A DNA stretch of 64,000 bases from Calothrix sp. PCC 7716 (GTDB taxonomy: Bacteria; Cyanobacteriota; Cyanobacteriia; Cyanobacteriales; Nostocaceae): contig NZ_AP025018.1 in the NCBI RefSeq assembly GCF_019977735.1, positions 3,038,001 through 3,102,000 of the forward strand, in the 5' to 3' direction. Shown piece after piece: positions 42,905 to 51,900 of the stretch. Position numbers and translations under genes: made by a program. The notes beneath the pieces were generated by a model. That model saw nothing but the letters and a program-made list of their open reading frames with translations. It searched no databases and was not told the DNA's origin. Numbering within the stretch: position 1 is the stretch's first letter; each line of letters opens with the position of its first letter.

Positions 42905-43162
42905 ATTAAGCCTCCTGGTGCTAAACATGTCGCATTGCATCAAAGTTATGTATCTAGCTGAAGATATATTTACAATATATTATTAAGATTCTTAGATTCA
43001 ACTTACGCGCATATTTAATACTTGGGAAGGATACAAAGGATTTGAAAATTATTCTAAAGTTGGACGTGCAATGCTCTAGCAAGTCGAAAATTATTTCAGT
43101 CAGACTTTTTTAAACATCAATCAAACATCAAAAGGTATTTTAGCAGGTTTAAGAAGAATAAC

Positions 43163-43735
43163 ATGGTAAATGACTTAAATTCCTATCTACCTACACCGAC
43201 TAAACAAAAGTTTGCAGCCACCTTCAGTGTAGTTCGACCAATCAGCTTCTGGTTACAGTTAGCACTAAGCGCTGTTTCTTTTTTAGCTTTGTTTTTGGCA
43301 ATATTTAGCCGCAATGCCACTGTTCAAACAACAACAAATTCTGTCATGGGGTTTGGTGTATTTTTGGGTATTATTGGGCTTTTAGTTGTGTCCTTTAGAC
43401 TTTATTGGGTGAACCGTTATAGGCGTTTGGATAAAATATTACAATCACCAGCACGTGAATTACATCCAAGGAAAGAAGATGTAATCCAAGTTTTACAAAT
43501 TGGATTAATTGTGAGTTTAGTAGGGCTATTATTAGCTTTTTTAGCATCTGAAGTTGCCGTTATTGCTGTATTATCAAAAATTCTAGCTCTACCTCAAACA
43601 GTAGCTGTATATAGACCCGAAAATGTCATTCGTCCTCTGGATATTTTTGTAGTTTTGGCAAATGTCAATCTAATTGGCGCCCATCTTGTAGGAGTCGCCA
43701 CTTCATTTGGGTTACTTAACTGGTTAGATCAATAG
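43163..43735 (+). CDS. DUF3611 family membrane protein
   Basis: 190 residues with four hydrophobic segments. The opening LPTPTKQKFAATFSVVRPISFWLQLALSAVSFLALFLAIFSR and the closing LDIFVVLANVNLIGAHLVGVATSFGLLNWLDQ are characteristic of DUF3611, a family shared by cyanobacteria and plant chloroplasts. The function is unknown. It is 36 bp upstream of the AI-2E transporter-family gene on the same strand and likely in one operon. Confidence 0.87.
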   Translation: MVNDLNSYLPTPTKQKFAATFSVVRPISFWLQLALSAVSFLALFLAIFSRNATVQTTTNSVMGFGVFLGIIGLLVVSFRLYWVNRYRRLDKILQSPARELHPRKEDVIQVLQIGLIVSLVGLLLAFLASEVAVIAVLSKILALPQTVAVYRPENVIRPLDIFVVLANVNLIGAHLVGVATSFGLLNWLDQ

Positions 43736-43771
43736 TAGCTAAACTATTAGGCAACAAGTGGAGGGTGTGTT

Positions 43772-44869
43772 GTGAGCTTTGGGCAACTAATTAGCTTTGT
43801 CGCTTTTGTTATATCTCTTTACATTATTTGGCAAATTCGCCAAATAATTTTGGTTATATTTGCGGCTATCGTTTTGGCAACAATTCTCAATCAGCTTGTA
43901 CAATTTTTACAAAAATTTCGCCTGAAGCGAGGTATTGCAGTCGGTATCTCAGTTATTTTTGTATTTGCAATCTTAGCTGGTTTTTTTGTACTAATTGTAC
44001 CGCGTATTATTGACCAACTACAACAGTTTGGCGACGTTATGCCTATGGCATTAGAACGGTTGCGTACTTGGAATAATTGGCTACAAGGTGTTATTCCAGA
44101 GCAACTTTTAGAAAATATTCGTGGGCTTAGATATTTAACTCAAGGTTTACAAGCTTGGTTAAATCAACTTATTAATAACTTTTTCTCTTTAGTTAGTAGA
44201 TCATTTTCTATTGCTTTAGGTATATTGCTATTTATTGCCCTTAGTATTATGCTCTTGGCAAATCCAACACCTTATCGGCAGGGGTTTACGCTTTTATTTC
44301 CAGCTTTTTACCGTCAACGTATAGATGAAATTCTTAATAAATGCGGAGCTTCTTTAACTGGTTGGTTCAAAGGTACGCTTTTAACAATGTTGCTGATTGG
44401 TATTTTAAGCTATATTGGTCTGTCACTTTTAAATGTACCATTACCATTGGTAAATGCTGCGTTAGCGGGGATATTAGAGTTTATTCCAAATGTTGGACCA
44501 ACCCTGAGTGTTATCCCACCAACACTGTTAGCATTAAGTCAGGCGCCGATTAAAGCAGCAGCTGTTGTGGCTTTATATTTTGGAATTCAACAAGTTGAAA
44601 GTTTGATTGTAGTGCCTTTGGTGATGAAAACTCAAGCATCTTTACAACCAGCAGTAACTTTAGTTTCAGTAGTTATATTTGGTAGGTTTTTTGGGTTTTT
44701 AGGGGTATTTTTAGCTGTTCCGCTAGTGATTGTTCTACAAACGTGGGTACAAGAGATTTTGGTCAAGGATGTACTTAATAATTGGCAGCAAAGTAGAAAA
44801 AATAATCATAGGGAAAAGATATTGGTTGCAGCAAATAGTAAACATAATTTAGATAGTAGTAACGGTTGA
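43772..44869 (+). CDS. AI-2E family transporter
   Basis: 365 residues starting at a GTG (43772) with GGAGGG upstream. Eight hydrophobic segments are arranged as in the AI-2E/PerM family, with the central amphipathic stretch (IIDQLQQFGDVMPMALERLRTWNNWLQGVIPEQ) and the conserved LEFIPNVGPTLSVIPPTLLAL and GIQQVESLIVVPLVMKTQASLQPAVTLVSVVIFGRFFGFLGVFLAVPLV. Family members export small molecules or act as sodium/proton exchangers; the name does not establish AI-2 transport in this organism. Confidence 0.9.
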   Translation: MSFGQLISFVAFVISLYIIWQIRQIILVIFAAIVLATILNQLVQFLQKFRLKRGIAVGISVIFVFAILAGFFVLIVPRIIDQLQQFGDVMPMALERLRTWNNWLQGVIPEQLLENIRGLRYLTQGLQAWLNQLINNFFSLVSRSFSIALGILLFIALSIMLLANPTPYRQGFTLLFPAFYRQRIDEILNKCGASLTGWFKGTLLTMLLIGILSYIGLSLLNVPLPLVNAALAGILEFIPNVGPTLSVIPPTLLALSQAPIKAAAVVALYFGIQQVESLIVVPLVMKTQASLQPAVTLVSVVIFGRFFGFLGVFLAVPLVIVLQTWVQEILVKDVLNNWQQSRKNNHREKILVAANSKHNLDSSNG

Positions 44870-44942
44870 ACACATTAAATTTGATAGGTTACAGAAGCCT
44901 CGATCCAAAATTAGAAGCAGCAAGCTGAAGCGTCACAATATT

Positions 44943-46322
44943 TTATATATCTACACGATTGCTAAAATACTGCTTATATAAATCACAGCTAGATATTACC
45001 TGATTGAGTTGAAGCTTGACTAAACCCATACTATGTAGTTTAAATGCACTAAGCTGCTCTAATTCTACAGGTGTTGACGAAGTAATTACTTGCTCATATG
45101 CTGCTGCCAATTGGGGATGCTGCTTTAAGCTTCGTAAATGCCGATGTAGGTGGTTACAATAAATACCCGCATCGGTCGCAGCAGTTCGTACTAACTGCTT
45201 CAAAGTCAAGTCTTTCCGCGCCAAATGATATAGAGCTTGCTGTATTAAATATGGATGTCCTGACACAAGCTGCATAAGTTCTGATAATTCGTCTTCAGAT
45301 AAGCTAATTCCGTAGCGTTGAGCTAAATTTAGTATTTGGGGGGGTGTAAATGCTTGTAACTCAATTGCTAAACCCACATTAAAGGGTGATTTATTAATAT
45401 CTAGGGGGATATAAACTTCTGTGGAATGCACGATAACTAAGCGTAAATTTTGCCACAGAGGATTACCGCTATCTCCATAAGCTGCTTCTTCATACCAAGA
45501 GCGTAATAATGTAAAGAAATCATCAGCAATTTCGGGATGTAAAAATACCTCATCAACGTCATCTAACGCTAATACTAAAGTACCATTAATTTCTGGTAGT
45601 AAACAATCTTCAAAATAGGCTGTGCAGTTACTTTTACTGCCAAAGGTATCACTCCAGTAATCTTCTACTCGATGTGGTAATTGTAACTTTCGAGTAATAG
45701 AAGCACAGAACCAACGTAAAAATCTATCTAAGTCATTAAAAATACAACGTTCTGCTCGCTGTATGCTTAGTGCGACGGTTTGTATTACAGGGTTTGCTTG
45801 ATTGCTGTGTTGTTTTGCATGAGCAAGAATTCTTACCATTAAGGAAGTTTTACCCATTTGGCTGGGTGCTTTAATCCGAATTAGCGCTCCTGGTTTGGTA
45901 ATTTCCTCATAACAGCGAGATTCTATGAAAGGACGCTCTACATAAAAAGCTGAATCTAGTGCTACTAATCCTACTGGCGCCTCTAATTCTAGCGGTTGCG
46001 GCAACAAAATAGATTCTTGAGTTTTTAATTCTTCAAATGCTCGCTGTGCTAGAACTGCCATTAGGTTAGTTTTACTGACTTTTTCACCAAGGCTGGATGA
46101 AAGTATCTGCCACAATTTTGGTCCAACATCATGTTTAATATACTCAGGAGCGTAACCACACTCCAGGGCAATTTGGTCATACTTTTGACCTTGTAAAGCT
46201 CCCTTTAGAACAGTGACTTCAATATTTTTTAAATGTCTTTTATTCTGAGCAAATACAGCCGTATCTGCTAGTTTTAGCGCTAGGTCAAAAGTTATTGTTT
46301 CTTCTTTAATACCTTGTGTCAT
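44943..46322 (-). CDS. VMAP-type HTH plus AAA-like ATPase
   Basis: 459 residues. Residues about 11-95 (ITFDLALKLADTAVFAQNKRHLKNIEVTVLKGALQGQKYDQIALECGYAPEYIKHDVGPKLWQILSSSLGEKVSK) match the N-terminal helix-turn-helix of cyanobacterial vWA-MoxR-associated proteins. An AAA-like domain follows, with Walker A APSQMGKTSL (about 152-161) and Walker B TLVLALDDVDEVF, then a helical region with LMQLVSGHPYLIQQALYHL. No effector domain is attached, so the protein may act as an NTP-driven switch or adaptor. It is the last gene of a three-gene operon behind a MinD-like ATPase and a coiled-coil protein. Confidence 0.83.
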   Translation of the reverse strand: MTQGIKEETITFDLALKLADTAVFAQNKRHLKNIEVTVLKGALQGQKYDQIALECGYAPEYIKHDVGPKLWQILSSSLGEKVSKTNLMAVLAQRAFEELKTQESILLPQPLELEAPVGLVALDSAFYVERPFIESRCYEEITKPGALIRIKAPSQMGKTSLMVRILAHAKQHSNQANPVIQTVALSIQRAERCIFNDLDRFLRWFCASITRKLQLPHRVEDYWSDTFGSKSNCTAYFEDCLLPEINGTLVLALDDVDEVFLHPEIADDFFTLLRSWYEEAAYGDSGNPLWQNLRLVIVHSTEVYIPLDINKSPFNVGLAIELQAFTPPQILNLAQRYGISLSEDELSELMQLVSGHPYLIQQALYHLARKDLTLKQLVRTAATDAGIYCNHLHRHLRSLKQHPQLAAAYEQVITSSTPVELEQLSAFKLHSMGLVKLQLNQVISSCDLYKQYFSNRVDI

Positions 46323-46374
46323 TGTTTTGATTCCACTTATCTATATGTGTATGTGTTTAAAATTTAGTAGTATT

Positions 46375-47136
46375 TTAGTAATCTATAATTGCTTTCTCTG
46401 CAACTGTTCTCAGTACTTGAGTAAAAGGATGGTTGGGATATTGCAAACAAAAAAGTCCGCTACTACCTAATTGTGCAATCTCTTCCGAAAGCCTGAATAT
46501 ACCTGCAACTGGTACTTGATAACTTGTTTCAACCTTTTGTTGTAGTGCTGACAAGTCCATTCGACTCGGTACTTTATTAATTACCATCACCATCTTCTGA
46601 ACTTTAAGCTGACGGGCAACATTAACAGTAACTGCAGTTCCCTGGAAGTCTTGACGGTCTGGGCGTAAAATAATAATTAATAGGTCAGAAATAGCAATAG
46701 ATAGTAAGCTTTCTCGGCTCAAACCTGGGTGAGTGTCAATAAACAAGTAGTCTAATTGCAGTTCTTTGATTAGGCGCCGAAAGCCACTATTAAGTAAACT
46801 AACGTTGTATCCTTCGCTAACAATTTTTGCAATTTCATCAGTATTAATACTAGAAGGGATTAGAAAAACCTTACCTTTTCCCTCGACTTTGAGATGAGAA
46901 CTAACGTCATACGCAGTGTCAGCGATGGAACTGCGATTCCATAAGTAGTCATTTAAAGCTTTGCCTGTTATTGTCTCATTAATATTAAATAGGGCATGAA
47001 TACCGGGAGATTGGAGGTCAGTATCTACAATTGCAACTCGCAAACCTTGGAGCGCAATCGCAACTGCCAAATTCGCCGTTAAGTTAGATTTACCCGTCCC
47101 GCCCCGAAATGAGTGAACTGCGATAATCTTAGACAT
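46375..47136 (-). CDS. MinD/ParA-like P-loop ATPase
   Basis: 253 residues. The deviant Walker A reads HSFRGGTGKSNLTANLA: the signature lysine of MinD/ParA (KGGxGK) is Arg here, while the P-loop lysine is kept. Further motifs are VAIVDTDLQSPG (A') and YLFIDTHPGLSRESL (Walker B region), then MVINKVPS. No membrane-targeting helix typical of true MinD is obvious at the C-terminus (…VLRTVAEKAIIDY). With a coiled-coil gene 32 bp upstream and an AAA gene 52 bp downstream, it is part of an operon and probably not a general cell-division MinD. Confidence 0.87.
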   Translation of the reverse strand: MSKIIAVHSFRGGTGKSNLTANLAVAIALQGLRVAIVDTDLQSPGIHALFNINETITGKALNDYLWNRSSIADTAYDVSSHLKVEGKGKVFLIPSSINTDEIAKIVSEGYNVSLLNSGFRRLIKELQLDYLFIDTHPGLSRESLLSIAISDLLIIILRPDRQDFQGTAVTVNVARQLKVQKMVMVINKVPSRMDLSALQQKVETSYQVPVAGIFRLSEEIAQLGSSGLFCLQYPNHPFTQVLRTVAEKAIIDY

Positions 47137-47168
47137 ATAGTTATATTTACATTTACAGTTTTAAGCTA

Positions 47169-47606
47169 TTAGCAATCAGTATTCTGAAGATACTCAACCT
47201 CTGCCTGCAATTGTTGAAAATACTTCGTTTGAGTAATTTCTGCGACCTGATCTACAAGTTTATGTAAATCAATGTGTAACTGCATTTCCTCAATTTGGAG
47301 TTTTTTAGCCTCTTTCTGGGTTATCAGTAGACTTTCTAATTCTGCCTTTTCCTGCTTTAATACCATCAACTCCTGCTTTAAGGCGCCAATTTCTGCCCTT
47401 AATCTCTTTTCCCTATGTTGCGACCAAGACCTAGCCTTATTTTTGACCCCATCCTTCTTCAACTTATTTAGGTTTAGTGAATAAGCAAAAGGCACAGAAA
47501 CATTATTTGTTGCATTCCTCAAAGCAGTTACATTGATAATGTTGGCGCCTGTCTTACATTTAGAGGGCACTGCTTCAATACCGATATCTAGAAGATATTG
47601 GGGCAT
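47169..47606 (-). CDS. Coiled-coil protein in an operon with the MinD-like ATPase
   Basis: About 145 residues from the ATG at 47606 (MPQYLLDIGIEA), chosen because GGAG lies 6 bases before it; upstream ATGs would add up to 8 residues. The N-terminal half is unremarkable. Residues about 60-125 form a strong basic-then-acidic coiled coil (SQHREKRLRAEIGALKQELMVLKQEKAELESLLITQKE...). It may be the partner or scaffold of the MinD-like protein, as small coiled-coil or DNA-binding partners are for many ParA ATPases; that is inference from position. Confidence 0.65.
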   Translation of the reverse strand: MPQYLLDIGIEAVPSKCKTGANIINVTALRNATNNVSVPFAYSLNLNKLKKDGVKNKARSWSQHREKRLRAEIGALKQELMVLKQEKAELESLLITQKEAKKLQIEEMQLHIDLHKLVDQVAEITQTKYFQQLQAEVEYLQNTDC

Positions 47607-47817
47607 AATTGACTCCATTGTTATCAACACCTACGTTAGGAGCCTACCCACTACAGGAGATTTTCTCCTAACCACTTCATCATTACTAGAATCGCTCAAT
47701 TGCATGGCACAATGAAAGATCAGTTTTAGTGCGCGGGAGAACTTGGAAACTGACCTTGACAAAAATTATATTTTATGTAACTAAACTTAAGAACACAAAG
47801 GAAAGAAGAGAGAATAT

Positions 47818-48723
47818 TCATTCTCCAAACCGCCAACGCAGAGAGCAAGCATTCCGAATTTCTAATACTTGCTCGATGTTAAACTCGACCAATCGCTGTG
47901 CGTTAGGAATATCACTTACTCTTACTGTATCCCAAATAACATTTGCTTGTCCCGTCAATTGTAGTGTATGTCCATTCTCAAATTTAATGAATAGTAACCC
48001 AGCATGAGGGTTAACAAGCAGGTTGCCAAAGGTTTGAAACATATTATTACCCTGATAATCTGGAAACACAAGCTTTTTACTATTCAACACTTGTACAAAC
48101 CCTGGAGAACCACCTCGGTGAGAAGCATCGGCGCCAATTTCTGGATGACAACTAGCAATGAAAAATGTATCAGCTTGAGTAATCCATTTTTCATCCGTTT
48201 GAGTCAGCACATCTCTAACGAATATTTCTGGTTGTCTAAATGATTCTGCTATTTCTGTTTCTACATAACGTACTTGAATATATTTAGGGCAATTAAAAAA
48301 AGCCTGCTCAATTTCTATGTTAATTTTTCCATCTGATTGTAAATTAGCTTTACCATTGAGACGTAGGCGCCTGCGGTTTGCTAAATCAATTATTATTAGT
48401 CCAACTGTATTATTGATAGTAAGGTTTTGGTATAGGTTTGTGACCTCTCCCCCTTCCGTTGTAAGGAAGGGGGTCGGGGGGTTAGGTTCCAATTGTATTA
48501 TTTGGTCACTCAATACTCTAATAAAACCTGGCTCTCCCGTTAATAATGAAGCCCAAACCTTTCCATTTGTATCTACCGTACTTACAACTGCTAATTGTTG
48601 ATTTTTGAGAAACTCTTGAGCGGCTGGCTTGATGATATCACTAATTAGATGACACAAGCGTTGTGCCTCGTCCCGCACTCCCGCTTGGTTTTGGATGGCA
48701 ATTTCCCCAGAATGAAAAGTCAT
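47818..48723 (-). CDS. PNPOx-like FMN-binding split-barrel protein
   Basis: 301 residues. Two split-barrel halves can be seen: FLKNQQLAVVSTVDTNGKVWASLLTGEPGFIRVL near residue 40 and ITQADTFFIASCHPEIGADASHRGGSPGFVQVLNSKKLVFPDYQGNNMFQTFGNLLVNPHAGLLFIKF in the second half. The latter is the usual PNPOx-type text of 'pyridoxamine 5'-phosphate oxidase family' proteins that bind FMN or related cofactors. The reaction is unknown. Between the strands of the first half, residues about 79-95 (LEPNPPTPFLTTEGGEVTN) come from a palindromic repeat inserted in frame (48449-48480). Confidence 0.85.
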   Translation of the reverse strand: MTFHSGEIAIQNQAGVRDEAQRLCHLISDIIKPAAQEFLKNQQLAVVSTVDTNGKVWASLLTGEPGFIRVLSDQIIQLEPNPPTPFLTTEGGEVTNLYQNLTINNTVGLIIIDLANRRRLRLNGKANLQSDGKINIEIEQAFFNCPKYIQVRYVETEIAESFRQPEIFVRDVLTQTDEKWITQADTFFIASCHPEIGADASHRGGSPGFVQVLNSKKLVFPDYQGNNMFQTFGNLLVNPHAGLLFIKFENGHTLQLTGQANVIWDTVRVSDIPNAQRLVEFNIEQVLEIRNACSLRWRFGE

Positions 48724-48741
48724 CTTTTTACTTACTTCTCT

Positions 48742-48782
48742 CTTTTTCTTTCTTTGCGTCCTTTGCGCTCTTTGCGGTTCGT
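48742..48782. repeat. Single arm of the CTTTGCG heptamer-type repeat
   Basis: CTTTGCGTCCTTTGCGCTC and the following CTTTGCGGTT form three near-copies of a CTTTGCG unit. The matching opposite arm is absent. The same family forms a complete hairpin at 56541-56614. Confidence 0.75.
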
Positions 48783-48948
48783 TTATTCAATTATCTATAT
48801 ATTTTATAACTTAGCTCAAACAAACCAAGATCAGTTTTTATCATCGCGAGACTGAATGAAACTGATCTTGGCAATATTATATGCGTGTGGTATTGCGCGC
48901 GACATACAAAATTTGATATTTATTAAGTAGAAAGCATCTATAAGAATC

Positions 48949-51900
48949 ATGGCGACCCTCAAAGCTTCTCAAGAAGGACTAGTAAAAATAAAGCAAGCGA
49001 GAATTCAAAAAGGTTGGTCTGTCGATGATTTCAGATGGATGGAAGCAGCGAGCTTAGTTTTAGGAACAAACTGGAAAGACCTAGGAGTGCTTTCTGTAGG
49101 TATTTCGGAAGGAACTTGGAAAAGGTTTTTAGCGGGAAAACACCCCATTAATGCCGAAGCGTTCAAAGCTTATTGCCAAGTTCTTGGGTTGAGTTGGGAA
49201 GAGGTTATTGAAAAGAAAGTACCTTCGTTCTCTGTACCCTCCTCTGTACATACAGACTGGGGTGAGGCGCCTTCGGTATCGATTTTTTATGGGCGCCAAG
49301 AAGAAATAAACACAGTTAAGCGATGGGTTATACGAGAAAACTGCCGCTTAATAACGTTGTTGGGTATGGGTGGCATCGGTAAAACATCACTTTCTGTCAA
49401 GCTAGCACAACAAATTGTAGAAACAAAACATATCGCGTCTGTAATTTGGCGAAGTCTTCGCAACGCACCACCCGTGGAAGATATCTTAGCTGAGTTAATT
49501 CAATTTTTATCCAGACAACAAGAAACCAATTTACCAAATAGTACTAATGGTAAAATCTTACTGTTACTAAAATACCTACGCTCCGCGCGCTGCTTACTAA
49601 TTCTAGACAATGCTGAGTCTATCTTAAAAGCAGGTGAGCGCACAGGTCGTTATCGAGATGGATATGAAGGATACGGTGAACTGTTGCGATGTGTTGCAGA
49701 AACTTCACATCAAAGCTGTTTAATTTTAACTTCGCGGGAAAAACCCCAAGGGTTAGCAAAGTTTGAAGGGGAAAGTTTACCTGTACGTTCTCTCCAGCTT
49801 ACAGGTTTAGCAAAAGCAGAAGGGCAAGAATTATTTGATGTCAAAGGTAAATTTACAGCTTCAGAAGCTCAATGGCAAGCTTTGATTGAGCGTTATGGTG
49901 GAAACCCTCTAGCTTTAAAGATTGTTGCGTCTTCTATCCGCGATTTTTTTGATGGCAGTATTTCCCAATTTCTGGAAATTTCTCAGCAAAGCACTTTGAT
50001 TTTTGATGATATCCGTGATTTATTAGACCAACAGTTCCATCGTCTCACAAACCTGGAACGGGAAATAATGTTTTGGATTGCCATTAATCGTGAAGTAGTT
50101 TCTTTACCAGAGTTGCAAACTGATTTTGTTACCCATATCCCTCCTCGTGATTTACTGGAGTCACTCTCATCTTTGCAAAGACGTTCTTTTATTGAACTAT
50201 GTAAAGACGTGAAATTTCACGTCTCTACATTTACTCAGCAACCAGTAGTAATGGAATATGTGATTAATCAAATCATTGAAAAAGTATCTGAGGAAATAGT
50301 TAATCGGGACATTTCTCTATTCGTTACTCATGCTTTGATCAAAGCGCAAGCTAAAGACTATGTGCGAGAAACCCAAATCAATCTGATTTTACAACCTATT
50401 ATCAATGAACTGACTACTCAACTTGGAGATTTAGAAAATATTTCTGATTATCTCCAGCAAATTCTCTCAAATTTACGTGGAAAAGCATCTAAACAAACGG
50501 GGTACGCAGCTGGGAACACTCTAAATTTGTTGCATCAAGCACAAATTGATATTAGTAACTTTGATTTTTCAGGTTTAACATTGTGGCAAGCATACATGCA
50601 AGGGGTTAATTTACATGATGTTAATTTTTCCAATTCAGATTTATCTCGCTGTGTTTTTACGGTAACTTTAGGTAATATTTTATCTGCTGCTTTTAGTCCA
50701 GATGGGCTACTGCTAGCAACTTGTGATACTGATTGCAACGTGCGTATTTGGGAAGTAAAAACAGGTAAATTATTACTAATTTGTCAAGGTCATAATAACT
50801 GGGTACGCTTTGTCACTTTTAGTCCAGATGGAGAAATTTTAGCAAGTTGCGGCGCCGACCATACTATTAAATTATGGAATGTTGGTGATGGTGTTTGTAT
50901 CAAAACGCTAATTGGGCATAGACACGAAACATTTTGTGTTGCTTTTAGTTTAATCCCCCCAACCCCCCTTAATAAGGGGGGCTTTAAAGGGGGTATTTTA
51001 GCTAGTGCGAGTGGGGATTGCACGGTAAAACTTTGGGATATTGGGTCTGGGAAGTGTATCAAAACGCTTGTTGGACATACAGACTGGGTGCGTTGTGTGG
51101 CTTTTAGTCCAGAGGGAATTTTGGCAAGTAGCGGCGCCGATAATAAGATTAAATTATGGAATATAAATGGAGAATGTTTGGCAACCCTGACTGAACATCA
51201 AAGTTGGGTGCGTTCTATTGCCTTTAGTCCACATCGGCAAATATTAGCAAGTGCGAGTGGTGATCACACGATTAAAATCTGGAATTATTATACAGGTGAA
51301 TGCATTAAAACCTATACGGGACACACAAATAGTGTTTATTCAGTTGCATTTAGTCCCCAAGGTGAAATACTAGTTAGTGGAAGTGGTGACCGAACTGTAA
51401 AACTTTGGGATTGTAAAACACATACTTGTATTAAAACGTTACATAAACAAACTAATGAAGTATGTTGTGTTGCCGTCAGTCCAGATAATCAAACTATCGC
51501 TTGCGTCAGCTTAGACCAAACTATGCGATTGTGGGATTACCATAGTGGGCAATGTTTAAGAACTTGGCAAGGAAATACTGATTGGGCACTTCCTGTTACA
51601 TTTAGTCCGGATGGACAAATTTTAGCAAGTGGCAGTAACGACAAAACTATAAAATTATGGGATTGGCAGACAGGAAATTGTCTTTTCAGTTTACAAGGAC
51701 ATACAGACTTTATATATGGGCTTGCATTTAGTCATTCTGGGCAAATTTTAGCCAGTGCAAGTACAGATTCTACGGTTAGGTTATGGAATGTAAATACAGG
51801 AAAATGCTTCCAAATTTTACAAGGACATACAGATTGGGCATATACTGTAGCTTTTCATCCTTTATGTGAGATTATTGCCAGTGGTAGCGCTGATTGTACT

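Noticed and set aside
46375-47136. Division-site MinD
   Set aside because: No minC or minE neighbours, no clear C-terminal membrane helix, and the signature lysine is changed; the operon context differs.
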